In this document: piece by piece, positions 10,252 to 18,430 of the stretch
Layout: each line of letters starts with the position of its first letter
How positions within the stretch are numbered: the first letter of the stretch is position 1
NCBI RefSeq assembly: GCF_019880305.1
Contig: NZ_CP082301.1
Location: 5,456,001-5,520,000 of the forward strand
From: Streptomyces decoyicus
GTDB lineage: Bacteria > Actinomycetota > Actinomycetes > Streptomycetales > Streptomycetaceae
DNA: 64,000 nucleotides
Reading direction: 5' to 3'
Position numbers and translations under genes: made by a program
The notes under the pieces: generated by a model
The model's database searches: none
What the model was told of the DNA's origin: nothing
The model's input: only the letters and a program-made list of their open reading frames with translations

Positions 10252-10446
10252 GTGGCACTCTCGATTTCGGCGGTGGTGCTGCTGGCGATCATCGTCTTCC
10301 TGCTTGTCAGGAAGTCCGGACTGAAGGCCGCGCATGCGTTTGTGTGCATGCTGCTGGGCTTCTATCTGGCCAGCTCGTCCATCGCTCCGACGATCAAGCA
10401 GCTGACGACGAACGTCGCCGGCATGCTCGGGAACATCAAGTTCTGA
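10252..10446 (+). CDS. Small two-helix membrane protein, conserved type
   Basis: A 64-residue protein with two hydrophobic helices (ISAVVLLAIIVFLLV and AFVCMLLGFYLASSS) joined by a short basic loop (RKSGLK), and a short C-terminal tail. The GTG start at 10252 is set by GGAGG about 9 nt upstream. I recall similar proteins throughout Streptomyces without known function. It stands alone, divergent from the peptidase and 110 bp before mshB. Confidence 0.75.
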   Translation: MALSISAVVLLAIIVFLLVRKSGLKAAHAFVCMLLGFYLASSSIAPTIKQLTTNVAGMLGNIKF

Positions 10447-10544
10447 TCCCTCCCCGGCCGGTCCCGTCCACCGTGCGCCCGCCCTCCGGCCGGGCGTACG
10501 GGTGGCGGCCGGGATCGGCTGCGGGAGGCGGACCGGGCGGCTCG

Positions 10545-10550
10545 TAGGCT
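10545..10550 (+). promoter_or_regulatory. -10 box of a leaderless promoter for mshB
   Basis: TAGGCT is followed by 6 nt (gtcggt) and then ATG 10557. No Shine-Dalgarno is present, which fits a leaderless mRNA. Confidence 0.55.
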
Positions 10551-10556
10551 GTCGGT

Positions 10557-11543
10557 ATGACCGATCAGCCCGCCCGCCCCCGGCCGGCCCCCTCCGAGGG
10601 GAGCGCTTCGCGCCCGGCCCCTTCCCGCCGGCTGCTGCTGGTGCATGCGCACCCCGACGACGAGTCGATCAACAACGGCGTGACCATGGCCAAGTACGCG
10701 GCCGAGGGTGCGCTGGTCACCCTGGTGACCTGCACGCTCGGCGAGGAGGGCGAGGTCATCCCGCCCGAGCTGGCCGCTCTCGCGCCGGACCGCGACGACA
10801 CCCTCGGCCCGTACCGCGCCCGTGAGCTGGCCGCCGCGATGGAGGCCCTGGGCGTCACGGACCACCGCTTCCTCGGCGGGCCGGGCCGCTACCGGGACTC
10901 CGGGATGATGGGCGCGGTGCAGAACGAGCGTCCCGACGCCTTCTGGCAGGCCCCGCTCGACGAGGCGGCCGCCCATCTGGTGGCCGTGATCCGTGAGGTC
11001 GGGCCGCAGGTCCTGGTCACCTACGACCCGAACGGCGGATATGGCCACCCCGATCACATCCAGGCCCACCGGGTGGCCATGCGCGGCGCCGAGCTGGCCG
11101 CGCAGGCGGATTTCGGGCCAGAGCTGGGCAGTGCGCATCAGATCGGGAAGATCTACTGGAACTGCAACCCCCGGTCCGTGGTCGAGGAGGGCTTCGAGCG
11201 GCTGCGGGCGGCCGGTCACACCTTCCCCGGAGTCGCCACCGTCGACGATGTGCCAGGGGTGGTGCCGGACTCCGAGGTCACGGCGTCCCTCACCGGCGAT
11301 CCGGCGCACACGGCCGCGAAGGCCGCGGCGATGCGGGCGCACTACACCCAGATCGCGGTCGACGGGCCGTTCTTCGCGCTCTCCAACGACTTGGGCCAGC
11401 CGCTGTTCGGCACGGAGCACTATCGGCTGGTGCGCGGTGTGCCGGGCGCCGCGGGTGGCGCGCGCGAGGATGACCTTTTCGCGGGTATCGGCGAAATGGT
11501 GGGTATGGAGGAGAGTGCCCGGATCGAGGAGGCGGCGGAATGA
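10557..11543 (+). CDS. mshB: N-acetyl-1-D-myo-inositol-2-amino-2-deoxy-alpha-D-glucopyranoside deacetylase (mycothiol biosynthesis)
   Basis: Zinc-dependent deacetylase that converts GlcNAc-Ins to GlcN-Ins, the second enzymatic step of mycothiol synthesis in actinobacteria; 328 aa. The LmbE/PIG-L fold is marked by VHAHPDDESINN (zinc ligands His32 and Asp35 region) and by YDPNGGYGHPDHIQAHR further on. CTLGEEGEV and the later YWNCNPRSVV region match MshB rather than the mycothiol S-conjugate amidase. It overlaps the next gene by 4 bp (ATGA), so the two are translationally coupled. Function is cytoplasmic. Confidence 0.92.
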   Translation: MTDQPARPRPAPSEGSASRPAPSRRLLLVHAHPDDESINNGVTMAKYAAEGALVTLVTCTLGEEGEVIPPELAALAPDRDDTLGPYRARELAAAMEALGVTDHRFLGGPGRYRDSGMMGAVQNERPDAFWQAPLDEAAAHLVAVIREVGPQVLVTYDPNGGYGHPDHIQAHRVAMRGAELAAQADFGPELGSAHQIGKIYWNCNPRSVVEEGFERLRAAGHTFPGVATVDDVPGVVPDSEVTASLTGDPAHTAAKAAAMRAHYTQIAVDGPFFALSNDLGQPLFGTEHYRLVRGVPGAAGGAREDDLFAGIGEMVGMEESARIEEAAE

Positions 11544-12112
11544 GTACGGCGAAGGGCGGCGGCGGCCGCGCCGAGGGAAACGGTGGCGGGGCCTCCGGTG
11601 AGGGCGCCGCGGCGTCCGGCGGCAAGGGCGGTGCGGCCTCCGGCAAAGGGCAGCGGTCGAGGGCGGGCGCGGGCGGTACGTCCGGTGCGCGGTCCGGCGC
11701 TCCCGTGACGCCCGCGGCCGGTGCCGCGCTGACCGCGCCGCTGACGCCGGGCCGGGTGGGCATATATGTGCTGCTGCTGGTCGCGGGCGTGCTGGTCGCG
11801 TTCGCCGGAACGCTGGTGCAAGCGGCCTGGTTCCCCGGCGGGTTGGTGCTGGCGCTGGCCGGTGTCGGAGGCCTCTTCTACGGGGGCGGCCGGGCGACCG
11901 GCACCTCCGCGGGCGTCCTGGTGCCCGGCGCGGCGTGGCTGGTCACGGTCTTCCTGCTGCTCAGCAACGTCCGGCCGGAAGGCGACTTCTTCTTCGGCGC
12001 GGGGCTCGGCTCGTACATCTTCCTGCTCGGCGGCATTCTGGTCGCTGTGATCTGCGCCACCGCCGCCCGGGTAGGCGCTACGGGCGTCCGGTACGGCCGA
12101 GTTGGCGGATGA
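11540..12112 (+). CDS. Membrane protein encoded with mshB (DUF6113-like)
   Basis: A 190-residue protein with a disordered Gly/Ala-rich N-terminus of about 70 residues followed by four hydrophobic helices (YVLLLVAGVLVAFAG, GLVLALAGVGGLFYGG, GVLVPGAAWLVTVFLLL and YIFLLGGILVAVICATAA). It resembles the family I remember as DUF6113, which commonly sits next to mshB in Streptomyces. The start ATG overlaps the mshB stop. Function is unknown; the fixed neighbourhood suggests a link to mycothiol or to envelope redox balance, but nothing in the sequence shows it. Confidence 0.72.
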   Translation: MSTAKGGGGRAEGNGGGASGEGAAASGGKGGAASGKGQRSRAGAGGTSGARSGAPVTPAAGAALTAPLTPGRVGIYVLLLVAGVLVAFAGTLVQAAWFPGGLVLALAGVGGLFYGGGRATGTSAGVLVPGAAWLVTVFLLLSNVRPEGDFFFGAGLGSYIFLLGGILVAVICATAARVGATGVRYGRVGG

Positions 12113-12173
12113 CGTGGTCCATAACGGGACGGATGCCGCGCGGCTCCGGGTGAACGGACCGGGGGCCGGGGGT

Positions 12174-12201
12174 TTGCGTGCGGCGGCGGTGTTCGTACGC
12201 T
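12174..12201 (+). promoter_or_regulatory. Candidate promoter of the VanW-like membrane protein gene
   Basis: TTGCGT (12174-12179) and TACGCT (12196-12201) are separated by 16 bp. The predicted transcript would carry an untranslated leader of about 120 nt that includes a palindromic repeat at 12258-12285. Confidence 0.3.
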
Positions 12202-12257
12202 CCCCGGGTGGCCGCCCGTGGCGGACAGTATGGTGGTGCGCGCCGTCGCGCCGCCCT

Positions 12258-12285
12258 GGGGGCACCCCCCGGCCTGTGGCCGGGG
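12258..12285. repeat. Short palindromic repeat, GGGGGC-CCCCGG type (copy 1)
   Basis: gggggcaccccccggcctg is followed by tggccgggg, with ccccggcc and ggccgggg as the arms. It resembles the copies at 21986-22018, 51632-51652 and 55929-55957 and lies in the leader of the next gene. Confidence 0.5.
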
Positions 12286-12327
12286 ATCATCTCTGACGAG
12301 CGGCGGAGCCAACCGGGAGAACCTGCT

Positions 12328-14508
12328 TTGAGTCGTGAATCTGACAGTTCGTCCTCCGGCCCTCAGGGCCGTGGCGGAGCCGCGTACCCCTCAGGGACGC
12401 CGCCGTACGGCTCGCCCAGGGGAGATGCCGACCAGGCGCCGGCGCCCGGTGCCGCGGCGCAGCCGGAGGAGCCCAAAACCGAGACCACACTGACGACGCG
12501 GATCAAGATCAACATTCCGGGGTCGCGCCCCATCCCGCCGGTCGTCGTGCGCAAGCCCGTCGGTGAGGAGTCCGGCATGAACGGATCGTCTGGTTCCGGC
12601 GGGCCCGCCGGTTCCCGAGGGGCGCCCCGCCCCGCCCGCGGCAGCGAGCGGAACGCGGAGCGCACGGCCAACACTCCCCGGCCCGACGCTCCGGCGGACG
12701 AGGCTCCCGCGGGCGGCCAGGCCGAGAAGCCCAGTGACTGGTTCGCGCCGCGCAAGGGGCAGCAGTCCTCCACCGGGTCCCATGCGATGCCGCCCGCCCC
12801 GGGCGGTGCGACCCCGCCGCGGCCGCCGTCCGGCGCCAAGCCGCCGCAGCGCCCCGACCTGCCGTACTTCTCCGACAACCCGGCCCCGCAGGACGGCGCC
12901 TCGCCGTTCGACGGCGGTGGACGGCAGAGCGGCGGTGCCCAGCCGGGCGGCGCCTCGCCGTTCGACGGCGGTCCGCGGGGCGGCGGTTCGCCGTTCGACG
13001 AGGGCCGGCCGGGCGGCGCTTCGCCGTTCGACGGTGCGGCGCCCGGCAGCGGGTCGCCGTTCGACGCCGCCGCCGGGCCCACCCGGGACCACACCCCGTT
13101 CGACGCCCCGGCGGGCGGCCCCAGCGGCCCCACGACCGGGCCGGCGCGCGGCAATGCGTCGCTCAACCTCCCGCCCGGTTTCAGCAACCCCGGCCCCGGC
13201 AGCACGCCCCCGATCAGCGACGACACCGCTGAGCTCACCCCGCAGCCGCCGGCGCCGCTCGCCGGTCCCGGCAGTGGCCTCGGTGCCGCGGGCGGTATCG
13301 CGGGCGGACTGCCCGGCGGTCCCCAGGGCACCGCGCCCGGCGGCCCGAAGGGCAAGCGTGGCGTCAAGGCCCCCCAGGCGGGCGCCCCCGGCGACCGCGG
13401 CCGGGTGTCCGGCGACACGCTGGTCAGCGGCATCCCGAAGGTCCCCGGGGCCGAGGGGCCGTCGTCCCCGTCGCCGTTCGCGGCAGCCCCGGGCGATGAC
13501 GGTGAGAGGTCCGCGCCGAAGCCGCGGCCCAAGATCCCCGAGCCGATCAACCCGCCCAAGAAGGGCCGCAACAAGCTCGTTCTCGTGGGCGTTGCCGTCG
13601 TGGTCCTGGCCGGTGTCGCCTACGGTGCGGGCCTGCTGCTCGACCACGCCGATGTGCCCAACGGCACCACCGCGCTGGGCGTGGACATCGGCGGCACCAC
13701 CAAGGAAGACGCCGTCAAGAAGCTGGAGACGGCGCTCAAGGGCCGCCGCGCCACGCCGCTCAAGCTCACCGTCGACGGCAAGGCCGCGACCCTCGAACCC
13801 GGCAAGGCCGGCCTGGACATCGACCCGCAGGCGACGGTCCGCAAGGCGGCCGGCCGGGACTACAACCCCGTCTCCGTCATCGGCTCGCTGTTCGGCGGTA
13901 CGCGCACGGCCGAGCCCGAGGTGGTCGTCGACGACGAGAAGCTCCAGATCGCGCTGGAGAACGTCGCCGGGCCCTCGGGCGCCGCCAAGGACGGCGGGAT
14001 CACCTTCGAGAACGGCAAGGCGGTGCCGCACTACGGCGTGCCCCACAAGGCGATCGATGTGAAGGCGTCCAAGAAGAAGGTCACCGACGCCTACCGCAAC
14101 CGCGCCACGACCGGCGCCGACGCACCGGTCGTGCTGGCCGCGAGCACCCAGCAGCCGCGGGTCGACAAGGCCGCGGTGGACAAGGCGCTGGAGCAGTTCG
14201 CCAAGCCCGCGATGTCCGGCCTGGTGACGGTCCGTACGGACGCGGCGCACACGGTCTCCTTCAGCCCGCAGAAGTCCATCCCGAAGTTCCTGTCCTTCAA
14301 GATCGTCGACGGCGGTCTGGTGCCGTACTACGACCGGCCGGCTCTCAAGGAGCTCTACGGCGACACCTTCAACGGCGTGATGGTGACCAAGGGCGACGGC
14401 TCCAAGCACCCGGTCAGCGTCGAGGAGGTGGCGAGCGCGGTCGGCAAGGCCCTGCTCGGCACGGGAGCGGCGGAGCGGGTCCAGACCATCGCCACGAACG
14501 GCAACTGA
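12328..14508 (+). CDS. Membrane-anchored peptidoglycan-binding-like (VanW-associated) protein with SPFD repeats
   Basis: A 726-residue envelope protein. The first 410 residues are a disordered Pro/Gly/Ala-rich cytoplasmic region with six SPFD/TPFD repeats at about residues 190-262. A single membrane helix follows at 417-438 (LVLVGVAVVVLAGVAYGAG). The extracytoplasmic part contains repeated blocks of the type GVDIGGTTKEDAVKKLE and LEPGKAGLDID that match the putative peptidoglycan-binding domain of VanW/YkuD-associated proteins. The start is TTG 12328, preceded by GGGAG 8 nt upstream; an upstream ATG in the same frame lacks a binding site. A likely role is at the cell wall; no catalytic motif is seen. 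A strong terminator follows. Confidence 0.75.
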   Translation: MSRESDSSSSGPQGRGGAAYPSGTPPYGSPRGDADQAPAPGAAAQPEEPKTETTLTTRIKINIPGSRPIPPVVVRKPVGEESGMNGSSGSGGPAGSRGAPRPARGSERNAERTANTPRPDAPADEAPAGGQAEKPSDWFAPRKGQQSSTGSHAMPPAPGGATPPRPPSGAKPPQRPDLPYFSDNPAPQDGASPFDGGGRQSGGAQPGGASPFDGGPRGGGSPFDEGRPGGASPFDGAAPGSGSPFDAAAGPTRDHTPFDAPAGGPSGPTTGPARGNASLNLPPGFSNPGPGSTPPISDDTAELTPQPPAPLAGPGSGLGAAGGIAGGLPGGPQGTAPGGPKGKRGVKAPQAGAPGDRGRVSGDTLVSGIPKVPGAEGPSSPSPFAAAPGDDGERSAPKPRPKIPEPINPPKKGRNKLVLVGVAVVVLAGVAYGAGLLLDHADVPNGTTALGVDIGGTTKEDAVKKLETALKGRRATPLKLTVDGKAATLEPGKAGLDIDPQATVRKAAGRDYNPVSVIGSLFGGTRTAEPEVVVDDEKLQIALENVAGPSGAAKDGGITFENGKAVPHYGVPHKAIDVKASKKKVTDAYRNRATTGADAPVVLAASTQQPRVDKAAVDKALEQFAKPAMSGLVTVRTDAAHTVSFSPQKSIPKFLSFKIVDGGLVPYYDRPALKELYGDTFNGVMVTKGDGSKHPVSVEEVASAVGKALLGTGAAERVQTIATNGN

Positions 14509-14535
14509 CCGCCACCCGGCGCGAAACCGCAGGAA

Positions 14536-14591
14536 GAGGCCCCCGCAGGGCGGCTTCTCGGCACACCCCGAGAAGTCCCCTAGGGGGCCTC
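14536..14591 (+). terminator. Terminator downstream of the VanW-like gene
   Basis: Outer arms gaggccccc (14536-14544) and gggggcctc (14583-14591) enclose an inner stem cttctcgg/ccgagaag. It separates the VanW-like gene from the ABC/two-component operon. Confidence 0.6.
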
Positions 14592-14595
14592 ACCC

Positions 14596-14626
14596 ATGAC
14601 AGATGTCATGGCACAGTGCATACAGT
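14596..14626 (+). promoter_or_regulatory. Promoter of the ABC exporter/two-component operon with overlapping dyad operator
   Basis: ATGACA (14596-14601) can serve as -35 and TACAGT (14621-14626) as -10, with 19 bp between. The -35 is one arm of the perfect inverted repeat ATGACA-GA-TGTCAT at 14596-14609, a good candidate binding site for the LuxR-type regulator encoded in the same operon. Confidence 0.5.
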
Positions 14627-14668
14627 CGGCACTGCCGCGCGCGTTGCGGATCCCGGAAGCTGAAGAGC

Positions 14669-15637
14669 ATGACGACCACAGCGACCACCCCAGCCACCAC
14701 CGCGCAGGGGGCGGACCGGGCACCCGTGGTCAGTTTCCGGCAGGTCAGCAAGAGTTACGGCGCGGTGCGCGCGGTGGCCGACCTGAGTCTGGAGCTGGCC
14801 CCGGGAGAGACCGTCGCCCTCCTCGGCCCGAACGGCGCGGGCAAGTCCTCGGCCCTCGACCTGCTCCTCGGGCTGCGCAGCGCCGACTCCGGCAGCGTGA
14901 CCCTCTTCGGCACGACCCCGCAGCGCGCCATCGCGCAGGGCAAGGTCGGCGCGATGCTCCAGAGCGGCGGCCTGATGGACGGCGTCAAGGTCAAGGAGCT
15001 GGTCGGGCTCGCCCGTGATCTGCATCCGCGCGGCTATCCGCTCGACCGGATCCTGGCCACCGCCGGTATCACCGACATCGCCGACCGCATGGTCGACAAG
15101 CTCTCCGGCGGCCAGGCGCAGCGGGTGCGCTTCGCCCTCGCCACCGCCGGCGCCAACGATCTGATCGTGCTGGACGAGCCGACCACCGGCATGGACGTCT
15201 CCGCCCGGCAGACCTTCTGGGGCGCGATGCGCCAACAGGCCCAGCAGGGCCGTACGGTCCTCTTCGCGACCCACTACCTCGAAGAGGCCGACGAGATCGC
15301 CGACCGGGTGATCGTGCTGCACCGCGGCCGGGTGCTGGCCGACGGCACGGCCGCCGAGATCAAGGCCAGGGCCGGCGCCCGCCGGGTCACCTTCGAGCTC
15401 GACGAGCCGGTCGACCGCGAGGCGCTGCACGGCCTGCCCTGCCTGACCGCCCTGGAGGTCTCCTCACGCACGGTCCGCCTCCAGTCGCACGACGCCGACG
15501 CCACCGTCCACGCCCTCTACGGCCTCGGCATCTACCCGCACCACCTCGAAGTCTCCGGCCTCGGCCTGGAACAGGCCTTCATCGCCCTGACCACCGCTTC
15601 CGACGCGACCTCCGCCGCCGAGGAGGCGGCCCGATGA
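14669..15637 (+). CDS. ABC transporter ATP-binding protein (DrrA/YadG-type exporter)
   Basis: A 322-residue ATPase that drives the membrane protein encoded next. It carries Walker A GPNGAGKSS, a Q-loop (MLQSGG), signature LSGGQAQRV, Walker B LIVLDEPTTGMD and H-loop ATHYLEEAD, and a C-terminal regulatory region like that of DrrA-type exporters. The start ATG 14669 opens the MTTTATT leader; an ATG 66 nt upstream in frame overlaps the promoter dyad and is rejected. It overlaps the permease gene by 4 bp. The pairing with a DesK-like kinase and regulator suggests export induced by a membrane or envelope signal (lipid state, antimicrobial); this is inference. Confidence 0.9.
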   Translation: MTTTATTPATTAQGADRAPVVSFRQVSKSYGAVRAVADLSLELAPGETVALLGPNGAGKSSALDLLLGLRSADSGSVTLFGTTPQRAIAQGKVGAMLQSGGLMDGVKVKELVGLARDLHPRGYPLDRILATAGITDIADRMVDKLSGGQAQRVRFALATAGANDLIVLDEPTTGMDVSARQTFWGAMRQQAQQGRTVLFATHYLEEADEIADRVIVLHRGRVLADGTAAEIKARAGARRVTFELDEPVDREALHGLPCLTALEVSSRTVRLQSHDADATVHALYGLGIYPHHLEVSGLGLEQAFIALTTASDATSAAEEAAR

Positions 15638-16371
15638 CCACTCTGATCAAGCTGGAGATCATCCGCGCACTGCGCAACAAGAAGTTCATGTTCTTCTCGG
15701 TGATCTATCCGCCGGCGCTGTATCTGATCATCGCCGGCGGCGCGGACAGCAAGCCGATCCCCGGTATGAAGCTGGACATGGGGCTCTATTTCATGGTGTC
15801 GATGGCAGCGTTCGGCGCCATGACCGCCGTGCTGCTGGGCAACAGCGAGCGGATCGCCAAGGAGCGGGAGAAGGGCTGGGTGCGGCAGCTGAGGCTGACG
15901 GCGCTGCCCGGCCGCGGCTATGTCGCCGCCAAGATGGCCGCCGCCGCGACCGTCAGCCTGCCGTCGATCCTGCTGGTCATGCTCGTCGCCGCGGTGGTCA
16001 AAGGCGTACGTCTCGAGGCCTGGCAGTGGATCGCCATCGCCGCGGGCACCTGGCTCGGCAGCTTCGTCTTCGCCGCCCTGGGCGTCGCCATCGGCTATCT
16101 GGCCTCTGGTGACGCGGTCCGCCCGATCTCTATGCTGTTCTACTTCGGCCTGGCGTTCCTCGGCGGCCTGTGGATGCCGCTGACGATCCTGCCCCAGTGG
16201 GTGCAGAACATCGCCGAGTGGCTGCCGACCCACGCGTACACCGCGCTCGGCACCGCCGTCGAGGCCGGCCAGGCCCCGCACGGGAAGGACATGGCCATCC
16301 TGGCCGGGTATCTGCTGGTCTTCACCGGCGCCGCGGCCTGGCTCTACCGCAAGGACACCCGGAAGGCGTGA
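15634..16371 (+). CDS. ABC-2 type exporter permease
   Basis: A 245-residue membrane protein with six predicted helices in the ABC-2 arrangement: a first helix near residues 17-35 (MFFSVIYPPALYLIIAGG), then LYFMVSMAAFGAMTAVLL, SLPSILLVMLVAAVV, IAAGTWLGSFVFAALGVAIGY, MLFYFGLAFLGGLWMPLTILP and a last helix before the basic tail YRKDTRKA. The start codon overlaps the ATPase stop (ATGA), so the ATPase and permease are produced together. The substrate is unknown. Confidence 0.88.
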   Translation: MTTLIKLEIIRALRNKKFMFFSVIYPPALYLIIAGGADSKPIPGMKLDMGLYFMVSMAAFGAMTAVLLGNSERIAKEREKGWVRQLRLTALPGRGYVAAKMAAAATVSLPSILLVMLVAAVVKGVRLEAWQWIAIAAGTWLGSFVFAALGVAIGYLASGDAVRPISMLFYFGLAFLGGLWMPLTILPQWVQNIAEWLPTHAYTALGTAVEAGQAPHGKDMAILAGYLLVFTGAAAWLYRKDTRKA

Positions 16372-16381
16372 GGCACGGGAG

Positions 16382-17623
16382 ATGACGGGCGAGCCCGAGG
16401 GCGCCGGCCCCATGATGATCGGGCAGCCGCCCCGTACGCGCCGCCAGGCGCTCGGCAAGATGATGTGGTTCGGCATCTGGCTGCTGTATCTGGCCGGCCC
16501 GGTGGGCCAGCTGCTGCGGGCCGGCGCCTCCACCACCGAGCGGCTCGGGGGCGGCCTGGGGCTCGCGCTCTTCGTGCTCTCCTACTTCGTCGTGGTCTTC
16601 CGCCACATGTGGCGGAAGAGCACCGGCCCGTTGATGTACGCCGCTCTCGCCCTGATGCTGACGTTGTCCACCGCACTCTCGTGGACGCTGGACTTCTCGT
16701 GGCTGGTGCTGTTCATCTTCACCAGCGTGGCCTGTGCCGTGGTGCTGCCCTGGTGGCAGTCCCGCTGGGCCATCCCGCTCGTGGCCGCGGTGCTGCTCGC
16801 CGTCGGGGCGCGCTATCCGGAGATCCGCGGCTACTACTTCTTCGCCTACGGCCTTCCCGCCCTGGGCAGCGGCTTCATGATGGTCGGGGTGCAGCATCTG
16901 ATCCGTACGACCACGGAGCTGCGCGCCGCCCGCCAGGAGGTCGCCCGCCTCGCCGCCAACGACGAGCGGCTGCGGCTCGCCCGCGATCTGCACGACCTCC
17001 TCGGCCATTCCCTCTCGCTGATCACGCTCAAGAGCGAGCTGGCCGGACGGATGCTGCCCGACCGGCCGTCCGACGCCGCCCGGCAGGTCGCCGACATCGA
17101 ACAGGTCAGCCGACAGGCGCTGGTCGATGTGCGGGAAGCGGTCACCGGCTACCGCAGACCCCGGCTCGCCGTCGAGCTGGCCGGGGCGCGGGCCGCGCTG
17201 CGTACGGCAGGAGTGCGGCTCACCGCCGACCCTGCCCTGGAGGGTGAGTACCGCGGGCTCGCGGCCGACGAGGAGGGCGCGCTGGCCTGGGCGCTGCGGG
17301 AGGCCGTCACCAACGTCGTACGGCACAGCGGCGCCCGCCACTGCGAGCTGCTGCTCGCCGAGGAGTGGGAGGCCGACGAGCGCCGCTACCTGTGCCTGAC
17401 GGTGCTCGACGACGGCGCGGGCCCGCCCCGCGCCCAGCAGGACGGCAACGGCCTCAGCGGCCTGCGCGAACGCCTCGCCCTGGCCGAAGGCCGCTTGGAA
17501 ACCGGCCCCGCCCCGCGCGGCAGCGGCTTCGCCCTGCGCGCCTTCGTCCCCGTGGGCGCAGCACCGAGGCGTGCCCCGGCCGCCCCGGAGATATCCCCCG
17601 AGTCCGTCAACGACCCGGCGTAG
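16382..17623 (+). CDS. Sensor histidine kinase, DesK/HisKA_3 type
   Basis: A 413-residue membrane kinase. Five or six hydrophobic segments fill residues 20-170. A linker then leads to the HisKA_3 dimerisation domain with the phosphoacceptor His204 in ARDLHDLLGHS. The HATPase_c domain follows with an N-box (REAVTNVVRHS) and G1 box (LDDGAG), and a G2-like NGLSGLRERL motif. Having most of the sensor inside the membrane is typical of kinases that sense membrane state. It lies 10 bp after the permease gene in the same operon and partners the response regulator just downstream. Confidence 0.92.
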   Translation: MTGEPEGAGPMMIGQPPRTRRQALGKMMWFGIWLLYLAGPVGQLLRAGASTTERLGGGLGLALFVLSYFVVVFRHMWRKSTGPLMYAALALMLTLSTALSWTLDFSWLVLFIFTSVACAVVLPWWQSRWAIPLVAAVLLAVGARYPEIRGYYFFAYGLPALGSGFMMVGVQHLIRTTTELRAARQEVARLAANDERLRLARDLHDLLGHSLSLITLKSELAGRMLPDRPSDAARQVADIEQVSRQALVDVREAVTGYRRPRLAVELAGARAALRTAGVRLTADPALEGEYRGLAADEEGALAWALREAVTNVVRHSGARHCELLLAEEWEADERRYLCLTVLDDGAGPPRAQQDGNGLSGLRERLALAEGRLETGPAPRGSGFALRAFVPVGAAPRRAPAAPEISPESVNDPA

Positions 17624-17679
17624 GCGCGCGATCCGGTCAGCGGCTCACGGGCCCACCCCCTCCCACCCCTCGTACGGCT

Positions 17680-17685
17680 TAAGGT
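17680..17685 (+). promoter_or_regulatory. -10 box of a possible internal leaderless promoter for the response regulator
   Basis: TAAGGT lies 7 nt before ATG 17693. The same bases (AAGG) could also be read as a Shine-Dalgarno, so the two readings compete. Confidence 0.4.
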
Positions 17686-17692
17686 GACCCGC

Positions 17693-18298
17693 ATGATCAG
17701 ACTGCTGCTGGCGGAGGACCAGTCCATGGTCCGGGAGGCGCTGGCCGCGCTGCTGTCGCTGGAGGACGATCTGGAGGTCGTGGCGCAGGCGGCGCGTGGG
17801 GACGAGGTGCTCCCTGCCGCGCGGGCCCACCCCGTGGATGTCGCGCTGCTGGACATCGAGATGCCCGGCCTCAGCGGACTGGACGCCGCGGCCGCGCTGC
17901 GTGCCGAGCTGCCCGGTGTGAAGGTCGTCATCCTCACCACCTTCGGCCGCCCCGGCTATCTGCGCCGTGCGATGGAGTGCGGCGCCGACGCCTTCCTGGT
18001 CAAGGACGCCCCGGCGGCCCGGCTCGCGGATGCCGTACGGCGCGTCCTGTGCGGCGAGCGCGTCATCGACCCGGTGCTGGCGGCGGCCGCGCTCGCCGAC
18101 GGCGCCAGCCCGCTGACCGAGCGCGAGCGGGAGGTGCTGCGCACGGCCGCCGACGGCTCCACCAACGCCGAGATCGCCGGTGCCCTGCATCTGTCCCGGG
18201 GCACGGTCCGCAACTACCTCTCCACCGCCATCCAGAAGACGGGCGCCCGCAACCGCGCCGAGGCGGTCCGCACGGCCCGCGACAAGGGCTGGCTGTAG
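17693..18298 (+). CDS. Response regulator, NarL/LuxR family
   Basis: A 201-residue two-domain regulator. The receiver domain has the acidic pocket AEDQ, phosphoacceptor Asp54 in LLDIEMPG, a conserved Thr in ILTTFGRP and Lys in LVKDAPA. The C-terminal LuxR-type helix-turn-helix reads PLTEREREVL, then STNAEIAGALHLSRGTVRNY. The start ATG 17693 is preferred; GTG 17684 is an alternative. It should be phosphorylated by the kinase encoded 69 bp upstream and may bind the dyad at 14596-14609 to control its own transporter operon. Confidence 0.93.
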   Translation: MIRLLLAEDQSMVREALAALLSLEDDLEVVAQAARGDEVLPAARAHPVDVALLDIEMPGLSGLDAAAALRAELPGVKVVILTTFGRPGYLRRAMECGADAFLVKDAPAARLADAVRRVLCGERVIDPVLAAAALADGASPLTEREREVLRTAADGSTNAEIAGALHLSRGTVRNYLSTAIQKTGARNRAEAVRTARDKGWL

Positions 18299-18331
18299 GC
18301 AGCGGGCAGGCAGCGGGCAGGCAGCGGGCAG
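18299..18331. repeat. Three tandem copies of an 11-bp unit
   Basis: gcagcgggcag is repeated three times without mismatch, directly after the response-regulator stop codon. Nothing suggests a role beyond spacer or replication slippage. Confidence 0.7.
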
Positions 18332-18430
18332 CCACCGGCCAGGCACCCGGGGCCCGAACCTCCGGCCCGCCGCGCCGGGGACCTCCGCCCCGGTGCGGTG
18401 CCGGGCGGTGTCCCGCACTCTTGAAGTGTT

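Noticed and set aside
12391..14409. A 672-residue open frame antisense to the VanW-like gene
   Set aside because: Composition is Arg/Val/Leu-rich with no domain, it lies opposite a gene with clear domains, and high-GC codon bias keeps antisense frames open.
14596..15018. An ATG frame starting in the dyad upstream of the ABC ATPase
   Set aside because: It overlaps the promoter and the ATPase in a different frame and has no domain.
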